NCBI GenBank assembly: GCA_025330725.1
Contig: JAIWND010000063.1
Coordinates: forward strand, 1 to 64,000
Length of the DNA stretch: 64,000 nt
From: Chlamydoabsidia padenii
Lineage: Eukaryota > Mucoromycota > Mucoromycetes > Mucorales > Cunninghamellaceae
Direction of reading: 5' to 3'
Position numbers and translations under genes: made by a program. The notes under the pieces were generated by a model. The model searched no databases. It was not told where the DNA came from and saw only the letters and a list, made by a program, of their open reading frames with translations. Positions 32,075 through 44,380 of this stretch are shown in pieces. Every line of letters starts with the position of its first letter. Positions within the stretch are counted from its first letter, which is position 1.

Positions 32075-35000
32075 GTTAGGTACCATTATCATTGTCTTTT
32101 TTTTTTTTCTTCTTACCCACTGCTGATGAGTGTAGTTGAGCTAGGCGTTTACATCGTCCATTCATCGCCCCGTTTTCAGAATCGTCAGCAGTAGCCAAGT
32201 GAGCATTTGCAATCTGGCCAAGGTTATCGTGATTCATATATGTGACAAAAAACTTTTGGATTGCCAAAGTGGTAACATGAGGTAAAGTCTTTGGTGGTGA
32301 AGGTGTATAATCCATGGGTGTTTCGTTTTCAAGGGCTGGCATCAAACTGTCATCCCAAATAATACTAAAAAAGGAAAACATGTCAGTTACTTTTGTGTCA
32401 AATAAACAATAAAAAAAAGAAAAACAATTACGTATAATCATCACCATCCAAATCACCGCCAGAGCACATACTAGGAATGTCTCTATAACCAACACCAGAG
32501 AAAACTAGGACGTTCTTGAGATGATGGAGTTTTGGACTATCGACAGCGGTCACCACACGAATATCACCAGGATGGAAGCAAGGGTTTCGGAACACCATGC
32601 ATTTGCCTTTGATCACCTGACACTTCTTTTGGCTTTGTTCACTAGATACCTGACAAAACACTTCATTGGCATCAAGCGCACCCGTTTCATCCACCACACC
32701 GAGCAAAAAGGCCCCCTTGTCCACTGGAATCTTCGCCTTTTCCTTTAGACTTTTCAGCATAGTCACCCGAAAGATGTTGAGCAAGTTCTTGATAAAAGGG
32801 TCTTGTTTATCCAGGAATCCACCACTGATAATGTTGGCCATGAGACGTGTCGTACCAAATTCATCTGCATTAGAGTTAAGGATCTTGATCGCTTCTTCAG
32901 AGTGAGCGAGCATCCGGTTCAGTCCAAATAGTACATTTTTCAGCCGTTCCATGAATACTTCGTCCTTGACGCCGAGAGCAGAGAGCAGAGTGATGGCCTG
33001 TCGATTGAGTGTGGCCGATATGTGAGTCGAGATGCGGACAACTTCAAGCATGTAGTGATCCGAGTTGAATTTGACTTGGCTGGGTCGAAGTTGAATCTTG
33101 CGGCCATGGAGTTTGTTGCTGACCATCAAGACACCTTTGGCACCACCGAGTCGGAACTGGAAGGCAGAAGGTACCGTTCGTAGAGACATTCGTCGAGCCA
33201 CTTCATTAAGTAATTCTTGTGATATGTTCCCAACACCATCAGAGAATGTATACGAATTGTGCACAATATCATCAATTTGTTCCACTTGAGATTTTTCCAA
33301 CTTTAAGATCGCCGTAGTACTAGAAAAGCACTAGAGTAAAACAAAAAAAAAAGTTGGTAAAAAAGAGTGGAGAAGCATTTTCTTTCTTACCTGACCAATA
33401 CGAGCCGCATGTTTAGCCACAATTTTGATATCAGAAAAGTCACCCATCCAAGCTCGAATCCCATCCGCATTCATAGGAGGTAAACCAGAAGACCCATCAT
33501 CACTTGCAAAAAACCAGCAACCATGTTCCCGAAGTTGTGACCCAGAGAAACCAAGATAGTCATATCGTCGATTACCAATCAAAATACCCCGCTTTAGTGT
33601 TTGGTACACCCGATCAAAAATGGCTTCTTGAGTCTTCCGTTTGTGTCCCGCCGTGATTCGAGTGAGCCCTTCATCAGTAAATTGGATACGCACAAATCGG
33701 TCAGAATAGGCATCAAAGTGACGAATGACCCGGTTAGTTGTTTCCAGAGAAGGTGGTTGAATATACATGGATGTAGGAGTGATAATAACCTTTCGCAGCA
33801 TAGAACAGTGATTTGGGATCCGTCGTTGATGAAACACCTTTTCCTTGTGCTTGTTCCAGATAGATTCGAGTTCCCTTGTTGGATTCCACACCCGTTTCTT
33901 TTCTTGAGCAATCATGTTGAGGAGAGCACAAGAAACACCAGGTCCCAATTTCAAGAGTAATTTGTAAAAGCCATCGTCCAGGTTTCGTTCCATAATATAG
34001 TTTTGTGTGATGCAGCATTCGAGTAGATAGAGCACTTCAAAGTCCAAAAGTTGTGTACGTTCCTGGTGAGACTTGGGTACAGGAAGTTGGCTGGCAGGCG
34101 TCACCGTCAGTTGTTGTTTAAGTAGTTGATGTTTTCGAGGCACCAGGTTGTAATCTGCCATACCATTCAGCAACTTTAGCACATAATGCCGGTTTTGAGG
34201 AAGAGGATCAATCTTGATTCGGTAGACTGTCCATGTTTCTAGTCGAAGGTAGTTTTTATCAGTGCAGACCATGACAGAGCCCTTGGCGTGTGGTGTGTTA
34301 CCGGTAGGTGCAGTTGTTGATGGTGGTTGTGGAGAGCGTTGACCGGAAGAGATGGACGATACCGAGGATGAGGAATCACCAGTAGTAGGAGAATCATGGT
34401 AATGAGGAGGAGGGTTCAACGGGATCATGTTGGCCCGGGAGAGAGGCACTTTGGTGGACTTGGTGGACTTATCAGAGTCATCCAGCGCATTGATATCGTA
34501 AAAGGAGAATCGGGCAGGTTCCTTCAATGGAATAGTGAGATATGTCGCATTGCCAATATTTTCCACCACAAGGTCACTGGTGATATCCGTGAATTTCATT
34601 TCCATTGAATATGTTGTGTCGAAGTGCCTGAATTCCGTCCGCATACGTCGATTGTCGTAGTATACAGATAGTTTGACTTCAGATTCGGTAGTCCATTCTT
34701 CGACAAATTGTGTTGGCGTGATCATGATCCCCAGAGACAAGGACTTGGCATTGCAGTGGGTAGGCCTTTGTTCTTCGGATAAAGTCTTTCCATACGACAT
34801 GCCAATTTTCCGCCCATCAATGGTAATGCGACGGTCGATATCAAAGTCTTTTGGCATCGAACTAGGGGGAGGGGAAGATAAGTTAGTCGGAGAATCATCA
34901 AAAGACTATTGTCTACTTACAAGAACTCCACATTCGCTGTACCATCAAATCGGTCATTGCGATGATTGTTAAGTTCAACATTAAAGACATGGCCATATTT

Positions 35001-35303
35001 GATAAAGACATCATAGATTGTTTCACTCTTGGTCAAAGGATTCAAGTTGGAGACCACAATCACTTTGTTTTCCCGTTTGCTTGCGGGGCCGTTATTGTTG
35101 TTATTATTATTTCTGTTGTTATTATTATTACTGTTGTTGTTGTTGTTGAAGCTGTTTTGCCTGCCACCAGAGGAAGAAGGTTTGTGTCCATGTCTATAAG
35201 CACCATTACTAGCATCACCACCATTTTGTTCACCCTTCGCGACATTAATACTTTGCCACAAGACATTAGCATTTTTAGAAGAGAATGTACTTGGCTTTGA
35301 CAT
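30642..35303 (-). CDS. RNA-dependent RNA polymerase of RNA silencing
   Basis: Makes double-stranded RNA that feeds Dicer and Argonaute. Five exons (34921-35303, 33391-34861, 32432-33330, 32117-32364, 30642-32011) give 1456 residues. The catalytic loop CSGGDLDGDDY carries the DxDGD triad (Asp911, 913, 915), the hallmark of the cellular QDE-1/RDR family; YTFSDGVGNIS lies upstream of it. The N-terminus holds an Asn-rich tract (about residues 46-74), then an RRM-like domain from about 80 (ENKVIVVSNLNPLTKSETIY) that runs across the first intron to DRRITIDGRKIGM. The C-terminal part carries a very acidic low-complexity region with a perfect Asp-Asn repeat at about residues 1260-1315. Divergently transcribed from the SMARCAL1-like gene, with 342 bp between start codons. 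Confidence 0.93.
31068..31230. repeat. Hexanucleotide repeat (ATTGTC)n coding for (Asp-Asn)n
   Basis: About 27 uninterrupted copies of ATTGTC on + (GACAAT on the coding strand), flanked by imperfect GTC/ATC-rich copies from about 30990 to 31290. It is in frame inside the last RdRP exon, so length changes keep the frame. Confidence 0.95.
32019..32071. repeat. 53-nt A-run inside an RdRP intron
   Basis: On the coding strand this is an uninterrupted T-run placed just before the ACATCAG acceptor of intron 4. It is the longest homopolymer in the window and prone to length error in sequencing. Confidence 0.9.
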
Positions 35304-35546
35304 CGCTGCGTGATTGATCCATCCAAAACAAATAAAAAAAAGTAAAACATTTATATGATTAGTAAAGTGGGAATAATATTCATCTTGTATTTTTTTTTTT
35401 TTTTTTGAAATAAAAAAAGTGTTTACCTGTTTGGATGAGTGTTGAAGCAGCAAAAGAAATGTCAATTACACAAATAGTCAAGAAAGTCGTTTGAAGAGAA
35501 ACAATGAATATCGAAATGAAACTGGATTTGAATTTGCAGGTGAGTG

Positions 35547-35557
35547 CGGGATTTGAA
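35547..35557 (+). promoter_or_regulatory. CGGGATTTSAA element, copy 5, in bidirectional promoter
   Basis: Exact match in the 342-bp region between the divergent start codons of the RdRP (35303) and the SMARCAL1-like gene (35646). It lies 89 bp from the latter's ATG. The spacer also has a G-run at 35567-35573 and a (CA)n/(TA)n leader at 35621-35645. Confidence 0.55.
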
Positions 35558-35645
35558 TATAAAAAGGGGGGGGCAAGAAAACGCTTGATCTTATTTTCTT
35601 TCTCCTTTACATATCTCCCCCACACACACACATATATATATATAT

Positions 35646-38182
35646 ATGAACGAAATGGAACAAAAGACATGCTACTGTGGAAAGGAGGCTAAGAAATTAC
35701 AGACCAAGAAACCAGGACCCAACTTGAATAGATGGTTTCATGCGGCAAGGCTCTTTTCCAGTACATATGAACCACAAGATATCTAATACATACTTTCTTT
35801 TTATTATTAATAGTGTTCTTCAAGAAAATGCAACTACTTTAAATGGGTGGGAAAACGATGTGTTGACTCTGCTTTACATGATACAAGAATGGACAAGGAA
35901 ACAAAGCGACAACAAGGACATTATGTGGTGGAAGGATCAGGTGTGATCAATGCGATACGGGACAGAACCACCTCGATTCAATTTAATATACGCTCCAACA
36001 ACACTATTGGCATCACTTTGGGACACAATAGCTACTCTTTACTCTCATGTATTCGACAACTACAAGACATTTCCTTCAACGCATCTCAACAAGAATGGAT
36101 TTTACCTGCCACCTATCAGCATTATGTCCATGCGTACGAATCACTTAATCAGTCACCTTTTTATCGCTCCATCCAATGCACACCTTTACCAGACGTAGTT
36201 ATTCGATCACTCAAACAAAGCAACAATCCACTCGAGAATAATGAACGGATCAATACCAAAGTCAAACCGTATCGTATTTGGAACTGCATGATGGACTATC
36301 AACAACAGGGCGTACGTGAATGCGTGGCAAAGGGTGGACGAGTACTTTTGGCGGATGAAATGGGGTTGGGTAAAACAATCCAAGCATTGGCGGTGTCTCT
36401 GGCATATTCTGACAGTTGGCCAGTATTGGTGATTTGTCCTACTTTGCTTTTATTCACATGGTCGGATCAGATTCAGCAATGGCTTGATTCCATAGTGTCC
36501 AACAAGAATATACGATTGACTCTTAAGGGTGTGGACTTGTTTGGCTTTATTCCTAACCAGGTAGTTCCTGTTTTGAGTGGTTCTTCTTCTTCCTCGCTTG
36601 ATTGTGATAACTCCGCTCTGGATCAGGTGGTCTCGCCATTCTCTTCTTCTTCAAGTGGATCGGAAATGGTAATTCTTTTATGTGAATTATATATTTGACT
36701 CATTCCATTATTAAACAATAGACATCAGGGGCTTCTTTTAACATTATCAGCTATGATCTGGCAGCAACTCATTGTGATACTCTCCTCGGTATGGGGTTTA
36801 AACTCATTATATGTGATGAAAGTCATCATCTCAAGAACCCAAAGGTAAGTGTGCACATGCTCTCTCATATAATTCACTACCTCTTTTTTTTTTCATACAC
36901 ATAGACAAAACGTACCATGGCACTGACACCTTTGCTCCATCAAGCTGATCATGTGCTCCTTTTGACAGGCACTCCCATCCTCTCTCGACCCATTGAACTT
37001 TATCCTCAACTCTATGCTTTACAAAAAACCTTGTTTCCCGATATGAACCAATATGGATTGCGGTACTGTAATGGTCGAGAAGGAAAGTACGGGTGGGACT
37101 TTACAGGTAATTGTGGGTGGGGGGGGAGACGTGTGCATGAATTCACCTTTTTTGACTTTTAGGATCATCAAACTTGGTGGAACTCAACTTTATCTTGCAG
37201 AAATCAGTCATGGTACGAAGACTTAAATCCAATGTAAAGCTATCTCTTCCATCCAAGGTACGACAAAAGGTGATCATGACTATTGATCAAGACCAGACAT
37301 GCGTTTTGGCAAGTATTAAAAAGGAAATCGACAATTTGAAATCCCGGCCTTATGCAAACATGGCTAGCATGAAACTGGTAAGACAATGGATGATCTTTTA
37401 TCCTAAAGACTAACTGACTTGGGGGGCCAATGTTAGTACCATGCGACGGGCACGGCAAAAATACCGTCGATTACTACTTACCTTCAGCAATTTTTATCAA
37501 CCACCACTTTGGGTAAAGTCCTCATTTTTGCTTTCCACATGGATGTCATGGATGCTATCGAACAAGTGACAAGAACTAGCAAGGTAAAAAGAGGATGAAC
37601 TAAAAAAGACAAGGGTACTCACCATCTTAACAGATCAGCTATATTCGCATCGACGGAAACACAAAACAAACCGATCGTCAAGAATTCTGTCATCGATTCC
37701 AATCAACTGATCAAGACAGCGCTCGAGTTGCCATTCTCAGCATCACAGCTGGTAACACGGGACTCAATTTGCAAGAAGCATCTACAGGTAAGCGACATCT
37801 TTTATCAATAACCAGATACACTGATGATATCTTTTAATTTAGTTGTATTTGCTGAATTGTATTGGAATCCATCACATATCCTACAAGCTGAAGACCGGGC
37901 TCATGTAGGTTGCTATTTTTGGAGCAGCGGGGGTTGAATAGTTGCATGAATGACACTTTTTTTTTTTTTTTTTTTTTTTTTTGATTGTAGAGAATCGGTC
38001 AAATGAATACTGTCTATATCAAATACTTGCTAGCATCAAATACTGCAGGTATACACGATAGAAAAGAAAAGGGACGAATAGTTAGGCTTACTAACATGCG
38101 CATTGTTTTGTATTGATTAGATGACTGGCTATGGTCCATGCTTCATGAAAAGATAAAAGTGATTCGGCAATTGTTGGATTAG
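35646..38182 (+). CDS. SMARCAL1/HARP-like SNF2 annealing helicase with GRF zinc finger
   Basis: SNF2-family ATPase; relatives reanneal RPA-coated DNA and remodel stalled forks. Ten exons (35646-35744, 35814-36668, 36722-36844, 36905-37106, 37163-37377, 37437-37583, 37634-37787, 37843-37904, 37991-38048, 38121-38182) give 658 residues. Residues 9-44 form a GRF-type zinc finger (CYCGKEAK, TKKPGPN, HACSSRKCNYFKW). About 85-145 resembles a single HARP domain. ATPase motifs follow: DEMGLGKT (about 214-221), DESH (350-353), TGTPILSRP, GLRYCNG, MVRRLKS, and the C-lobe QADRAHRIGQ-type block (AEDRAHRIGQM). Intron 1 has a GC donor (GCGGCAAGG); removing it restores the zinc-finger cysteine. The linker between residues about 275 and 318 is Ser-rich. 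Family secure; GRF fusion well supported. Confidence 0.9.
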
Positions 38183-38571
38183 TATGTAGAATAGTAGAAT
38201 TATGTAACAATAGTGGGTTTTTACTATAACACAATCAATAAAAAACAACAACCCCTTTATGACTTGGACAGGTTCCTTTTCATGATTTGAACCCCCGATT
38301 TGATCTGACTGGGTACTATGAGCACCTCAGCAATCATGAAAATGAGCCCATATCCAATGTTCCATGTTTTTATTTGTTTGTATTTGTTTGTTACTATATT
38401 TGTCTCCAATCCTTTATCAATAAAGATCTATGTACGCATCAGATTCCTGTTACTTCCGATGGTTTTTCCCCCCTGAGTTTTTTATAGACACATAGATAGG
38501 ATAGATAAAGTATAGACCATTTTTATTATTGTTACTATTGAATATTAAATAAAAAGGGAGAGACTATCATA

Positions 38572-38609
<38 letters not shown>

Positions 38610-38668
38610 GAGGAGATGGGGGTATCTAGTTATCTATTGGGTAAAATAAAATTAAAAAAAAAGTGGAA
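38183..38668. other. Convergent intergenic region with 29-nt A-run
   Basis: 3' ends of two convergent genes. It holds CAATAAAAAAC at about 38235, an A-run at about 38576-38604, and the motif-like TGATTTGAACCCCCG at 38283-38297. No gene. Confidence 0.5.
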
Positions 38669-39918
38669 TCATGTTTTTTGTTTTTTAAAAGAGAATGATG
38701 TGGTATCCAGAGTGTATTTGCGTTTAGGAGAAGATAAAAGAAGGGGGTCATCATCCGGGATTTCGGGCATACACAGTGATCCATCTTCCATACCTAGAGA
38801 ATGTCTGCTACCATCCTTTTCCAAAACCGGGATATCCATGGTGTCCAATAGCATTTGTATAAAGTCGCGGATGGCTTGATCAAAGGGTTTCACAGGGTAT
38901 TTGGCAGCCAACAGTTCAAAGTGTTCTTGCCAGTCCAATCCATCACGCCTATTAAGAAACTATCACCAATAAAGAGAAGATGAGTTATATTTGTTTATAT
39001 TTTCACTTATACTTACCTCTTGTTCACGTTCCATTACTTGAGTTTTGAATATAAACATAGTCCGAGTTTTTGGGAAGAGAAGATGATGATCAGCAGCACA
39101 ATACGAGTTATCATCGTCACTATCCCCATCCTCTTCTTCTTCATCCTCTTCTTCATCCTCTTCAACATATCCATACGAGAAGACAGAGACAATGGATTCC
39201 ATACCGAATTGACCATCACAGAGATAAGCTTCGATCACCGCCTGGGTCATCAGATCCAAAAAAAGATTATACCACGTCCGAGGCAATCCACCACCCATCA
39301 CCTTTTCCCCATCCACCATCATTGGTGTCTTGTCCTTTTGTTGTGCATCCAAGGTTTGTCGAAGTGTGTCGGCTGTGGTTTTCAAAAAGAGAGGTATTGC
39401 CTGAACAAGTGCAGAGGAAAAAGATCGTCGAGTGGGTGGGATATGACAAGTTGCACAATCGAGTCGACGATGCTGACGGCAATGATAAGGTATACAAGAT
39501 GTTTGTTGATGATGATGTGTTGTTACTGGTGGTAGATCGTAGAGTCCTGCTGTTTTATCATACCTTCCCAATACTAATGCTGTTAGTTGACATAAATGGA
39601 GTCGCTGTCCAAAATGAAAATCCAGTTCATGATGGTGGCTAGCACTGTTTCGATGACTAGATAAGATACCTATTGATAAAAGAAGAACATCTTAACCACA
39701 GTGCCTGCCATTAGTTCATTATATGTACAGTACATACCTGTGACCATAGATTCCACTGCCTTGTTTTGTTTTTCCCTTGTTGTTTGACAAGAAGTTGATC
39801 TATAATTTGTCAATTGTTGGTCTTGTTGTAATCTGGATTGAATAGAGAGATAGAGAAGGTGGTCAAGTATGATTTTGTTGGTTGAGGTCGATGTTGTAGG
39901 AATAGAGAAGTAAACCAT
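38669..39918 (-). CDS. Uncharacterised fungal protein with acidic patch
   Basis: Three exons (39738-39918, 39017-39669, 38669-38959) join in frame to 374 residues. Features in order: a polar N-terminus with ILDHLLYLSIQSRLQQDQQL; a His/Cys-rich part with HRNSASHHHELDFHFG and CRQHRRLDCATCHIPPTRR; a helical region with AIPLFLKTTADTLRQTL; LPRTWYNLFLDLMTQAVIEA; an acidic run (EEDEEEDEEEEDGDSDDD); then DWQEHFELLAAKYPVKPFDQ and a basic C-terminus (SPKRKYT..FKKQK). The Cys/His cluster could bind zinc, but spacing fits no family I know. Acidic plus basic tracts suggest a nuclear protein. Function unknown. Confidence 0.7.
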
Positions 39919-40072
39919 GTAAGTAATCTTTTAACATAAAGTGTTGTAAGAAGAAGGGAGGAAATGAGTGGAAATGAATATATATTTATAGTAATGACAA
40001 AAGATAAAAAGATAGGTAAAGAGTAGGGGAGTGTAGGCAAGAGGAAAGGGAAAGAAAACCAACAACAACAAC

Positions 40073-40104
<32 letters not shown>

Positions 40105-40128
40105 TATCACCAAAAATCTCATGCAAAT

Positions 40129-40139
40129 CGGGATTTGAA
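40129..40139 (+). promoter_or_regulatory. CGGGATTTSAA element, copy 6
   Basis: Exact match 211 bp upstream of the uncharacterised gene starting at 39918, beyond a 30-nt A-run. A tRNA was considered at this spot and rejected because no T-stem or acceptor stem pairs. Confidence 0.5.
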
Positions 40140-40285
40140 CTCCAATCCCTAGGTATTCCGAGAACCAAAGATGGTAAAAGAAACGAAAAGAGAGATGGGT
40201 TTTTTATTTATTTACAAATATGATATGAATGAAATAAGGGGCAAAGAAAAAATAAAAATAAAAAAAAGAAAGGAAAAGATAACAG

Positions 40286-41395
40286 TTAAAATGTGGTATG
40301 ATGATGATGATGATGATGATGATGATGCTGATGCTGATGATTTTGTTTAGAATGATGTTTGATAAGCCAAGTGAAGGGAAGTAAAGATTGATACATGAGC
40401 CACGTGCCAACAAGAGAAGTGAGCGATTTGGTCATGGAATAGAATATCAAAAAAATATGAATAGGTGTTTCTCGAGCCACTACAGACTGTGCTGGTTCAT
40501 GTCGGGATTTAAAATGTCGGTCTTTTTGAGGACTCGATGGCAGGAAAAAAGACACCCATTGGATAGACTTTTTTTTAACAAAACAAGACAAGTGTAAAAA
40601 CATGGATCCAAGAATATCATCTTCCTCTTCTTCATCGTCGTCTTGTTCATCTAATAAAGACCAATAATCCTTATCAGAAGCCAATGTATCCCTCACAGGA
40701 GATTCTGGTAGATATTCCAATTTTTCAATGTCGGGGTTGAAACGGACGGAAATAGGAGCACCAGGTTCAGAGCACGTTTTTGACCAAGGTCGATAATTAG
40801 TGTCCTGGGATAGTAAAGACGTAGTGGGCTTTTTCAATACAGACTTGATACCTTCGGGTGGTGGTGTAGGTGGTAATGTCATGGATGGTTTAGTGGTGTA
40901 CAATGGACCATATAACCCTAATTAGGAAAAACAAAATAAAACGTTTTAGGTCATGAGCTGCATGCAAGAGAGAGAGAGAGTGGTATCTAACTATCTATAG
41001 ACGGGTATGTACCAAACTGTACAACATGCTTACATGTGATATCGGATTCTTTTTGCCTACAAAGAGAGAGTGTAAGAGAAAAAAAAAAAAAAAAAAGAGT
41101 ACGAGAAAAAAGAAAGGATTCTTTTGTCTTACCAATTGACTGTAGATGGATTGACCTTTTCATTCGATTGACCTAATTGGCTCGTACAGATTCTTGCCAT
41201 TTGTCTCCATACAGCATTTTGAAACCGAACTAATCGATCATGCTCGATTTGTAAAGATTTCTTTTCCTTCAAGCTGGCTTCATCTTTTTTCTTTTTGATT
41301 TGAAGTAGTTGTCTTCTGATTTCATGATTCGCTTGAACAATATCATTTGAATCCCATTCATGCGTTAGATAATCAACACAAACACAGGCAGTCAT
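40286..41395 (-). CDS. Uncharacterised protein, possible DUF1752/Reg1-like regulator
   Basis: Three exons (41133-41395, 41013-41056, 40286-40917) give 312 residues. The N-terminus (TACVCVDYLTHEWDSNDIV) leads into a basic coiled helix and VRFQNAVWRQMARI, which vaguely recalls the RLENxSWR core of fungal GATA-like DUF1752 proteins. A proline-rich segment (MTLPPTPPPEGIKSVLKKP) and APISVRFNPDIEKLEYL follow; VRF motifs of this type can dock protein phosphatase 1. Then comes an acidic run (DDDEEEEDD). The C-terminus has a hydrophobic stretch (IHIFLIFYSMTKSLTSLVGT) and a polyhistidine tail encoded by (ATG)n on the + strand at about 40299-40326. The assignment is weak; read it as unknown with these landmarks. 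Confidence 0.6.
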
Positions 41396-42103
41396 TCTGA
41401 AAATTAGATTAAAAAAAAAAAAATGAAAAAATGAAAAAGAGATAAAGAAAGAAGGGAAAAGAGAAAAGGAGGGAAGAGCAAAAAGGGAGGTGAAATGTAC
41501 AAGTGAGAAAAAGGGAAAAAGAGATTGGAGAACCCGACATTTATATTTATCACACAAAGCAGAAACACCAATTTTCACGCCACAAAAAAAATAAAAATCT
41601 GTGACATATCGGAACGTCTATTTTGGAGATCGCCTTTTTTTCTCCCACACTCGTATCTCTTCTCTTCCTGCACGGACCTCTCTCTATTACATTTCGTTTA
41701 TCTCTCTCTTTAGACTTATCGATTTTGAAACGTATTATCCATCCAAACAACACGTGTACGAGTCTTTTTTAGTATGAATCCGTTTGTGTTTATTTTCCCA
41801 TCCCTATCAAAAAAAAAAAAAAAGTTCTCATTGTACTACCTGCTTGCGGTCTTTTTTTATCTTCTCCATCTCCATACCTTGTTTAGTGTATCCGTGCGTT
41901 CTTTCTTTTTCAAAAAAGCTTGTCTTTTTTTAATCGGAGACTGTATTTAAAGTGCCGATTTGCATTGATCGAGTCGAGATCCCGGCCCAACCGAGATGGC
42001 GGGGATTGAAAAAATTGACGTTACTCATCTCTGGCCAATCTCCACCTTTTTTTTTTTTTCGACTTTCCTCTCTTTCCCACTGTTTTTTTTTTGTCTCACC
42101 ATC

Positions 42104-44086
42104 ATGGCCTTCTCTTCTGCTTTGATCTTGACTGATCTCAATGACTATATTGCTCCTTCTCAAGAATGCATTAAACCTGTCGAAGTGAAAAAGTCTACTG
42201 ACAACAATGGATCCGTAAGTGGAAAGAAAAAAAGAGACAGGAATCAATCTTGACTAGATATTAACCCTTTATGTTGTATATAGTCTGAAATCAAGGTTGA
42301 CAATGAAGGATCATACTATGAAATATCTCAGGATGGGGGCGAATCGAAACTAGAACAAGCATCGATCTCTCTTAATGACTGTCTGGCTTGCAGGTAAGAA
42401 ACACTTGTAATAAAAATAAAAATAAAAAGAATGAATGCTGACTCATCTATTTGACATTATCTAGTGGCTGCGTCACTTCAGCAGAAAGTGTCCTTATTAC
42501 AATGCAATCACAAGAAGAACTTTACAATGTCCTGAAAACCAATCAACAACAACCTCAAGACCATCGCACCATTGTCATCTCCATTAGTCCTCAATCAAGA
42601 GCCTCTCTTGCTGCAAAGTACCGTCTCTCTCTGCTACAAGTTCACAAACGTCTGGTGACCTTCTTTAAACATCATCTTGGTGTCCACCACGTTTTTGATA
42701 TCAGTTATGCACGAGACTTGTCTCTTGTAGAAACAGCAAAGGAATTCGTGGAACGCTATCAAACTTACTTACATCAAGGTGGCGATCTGATCGAACAACA
42801 AGCTCAGCAACAACAACAAGTCGAAGAAGGTGGACGTCAAAGAAGAAGAAGACAAGCACCACCACCATCACAACAACAACAAAGTATTCCAATGTTAGCT
42901 TCCTCTTGTCCTGGTTGGGTATGTTATGCTGAAAAGACTCATGGTGAAGTATTACCCCACATCTCCGCTGCCAAATCCCCGCAGCAAATGATGGGCTCTT
43001 TAATAAAAGACTATTTGGCCACAAAGACAAATACAAGGTAAGGTAATACAAGAAAAGTGTGTGGGGAGAGAAAATCGGATAAGGTTTTGATTAGGATGTC
43101 GATATTCTATTCTATTTTTATTTATTTATATATGTAGACCTGATCGTATCTATCATGTCTCTGTCATGCCTTGTTATGATAAGAAACTGGAAGCAAGTCG
43201 ACCTGATTTCTTTTTGGAAACCTTCAATACTCGTGAAGTGGATTGTGTCTTGACTACCGGTGAAGTGGATAAGATGTTTATGGAACAAAACATCGATTTT
43301 AGCCAGTTACCCGAATCACCTATTGACGATATGTAAGTCTTTTTTTATTTTTATTTATTTATTTTTATTTTATTTTTTGGTAGCAATTAACTCACATTAC
43401 TTTCTAGATTCAACAAGATCAGTACATCTCATCAACAAGAAACAGTCTATGGCACTTTTGGATCATCTTCAGGTGGTGCATTAGAATATATCTTGGCCAG
43501 TGCAGCAAAAGAACTCTTCCAATTAAACGATGTGCCAGTCGATCCACAAGAACAACAAACTGGCCGTGTGGTGATCAAGACGGGAAAAAATGCCGATGTC
43601 AAGGAATACATGCTACAATCGGACGATGGACGTACCTTGCTTCGATTTGCTTCAGCTTATGGATTCCGTAATATACAAAACATTGTACGGAAAATCAAGA
43701 CAGGGAAATGCAATTATCATTATGTGGAAGTGATGGCTTGTCCGGGTGGATGTGCTAATGGTGGTGGCCAATTGCCTGCTCAAGAACAAGCTAATTTAGA
43801 GCAAGTTATTCCTATCAAGGATTGGGTACAACATGTTGAACACATCTATAGGTCAGCTCCCGGTATTGCTCCTGAATCCAATGAATCTTTGAAAGCCATT
43901 TACAGGCAAGTTGTTTAACAAGTGAACAAAGACAAATGAAACTAACCAAAATCCTTTTTGTGTGTGTGTGTGTGTAGTGAATGGATAGCAAATGCATCTT
44001 CTCCGGATCATGTCGCCAAACTACTTCGAACACAATATCATGCTGTCACTCAAAACTTGGCCAATCCTCTTGCCACTAAATGGTGA
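42104..44086 (+). CDS. NAR1: Cytosolic Fe-S assembly protein Nar1 (iron-only hydrogenase-like)
   Basis: Carries Fe-S clusters and acts late in cytosolic Fe-S protein maturation with the CIA targeting complex. Six exons (42104-42214, 42284-42393, 42465-43037, 43138-43332, 43408-43905, 43978-44086) give 531 residues. The start gives the typical Nar1 N-terminus [16 protein letters not shown]; an in-frame ATG at 41996 was rejected. Cluster ligands: Cys22, Cys70, Cys73, Cys76 (NDCLACSGC) for the N-terminal 4Fe-4S site. [18 protein letters not shown] and [12 protein letters not shown] are the hydrogenase-like site. An insertion rich in Gln and Arg ([20 protein letters not shown]) interrupts the middle. 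Intron 5 has a GC donor (CAG|GCAAGT) required for the frame. Family secure. Confidence 0.95.
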
Positions 44087-44342
44087 ACTAGTCCTTGTAG
44101 TACATTCCCCCTAGAAAAATCATTAGTATAGATAACCACCAGTTTTAAATGTTGTATAGAATAAATAAGTGTCCTTTATGTAGTTTTATTATCATAACCA
44201 CTATCATACACTTTCTTCAAAATATACATGCAGTGATAAAACAGATAAAATCAAAATAGTATGGCGTGATATGATTAGTGGATGAGCAAAGCTACTATAG
44301 TCGGATTCATGATGGATAAAGAATAAACCGGGCGCCGTTCAT

Positions 44343-44380
<38 letters not shown>

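Noticed and set aside
40100..40175. tRNA-like segment (GTTCAAATCC on the minus strand)
   Set aside because: The B-box-like sequence has no pairing T-stem, anticodon arm or acceptor stem; it is one of the recurring CGGGATTTSAA elements.
40503..40513. CGGGATTTAAA as a further copy of the promoter element
   Set aside because: It lies inside the coding exon of the gene at 40286-41395 and has a mismatch, so it was not counted.
41996..42103. Upstream in-frame ATG for NAR1
   Set aside because: The extension encodes a Phe/Ser-rich leader from a CT-rich UTR; the family N-terminus begins at 42104.
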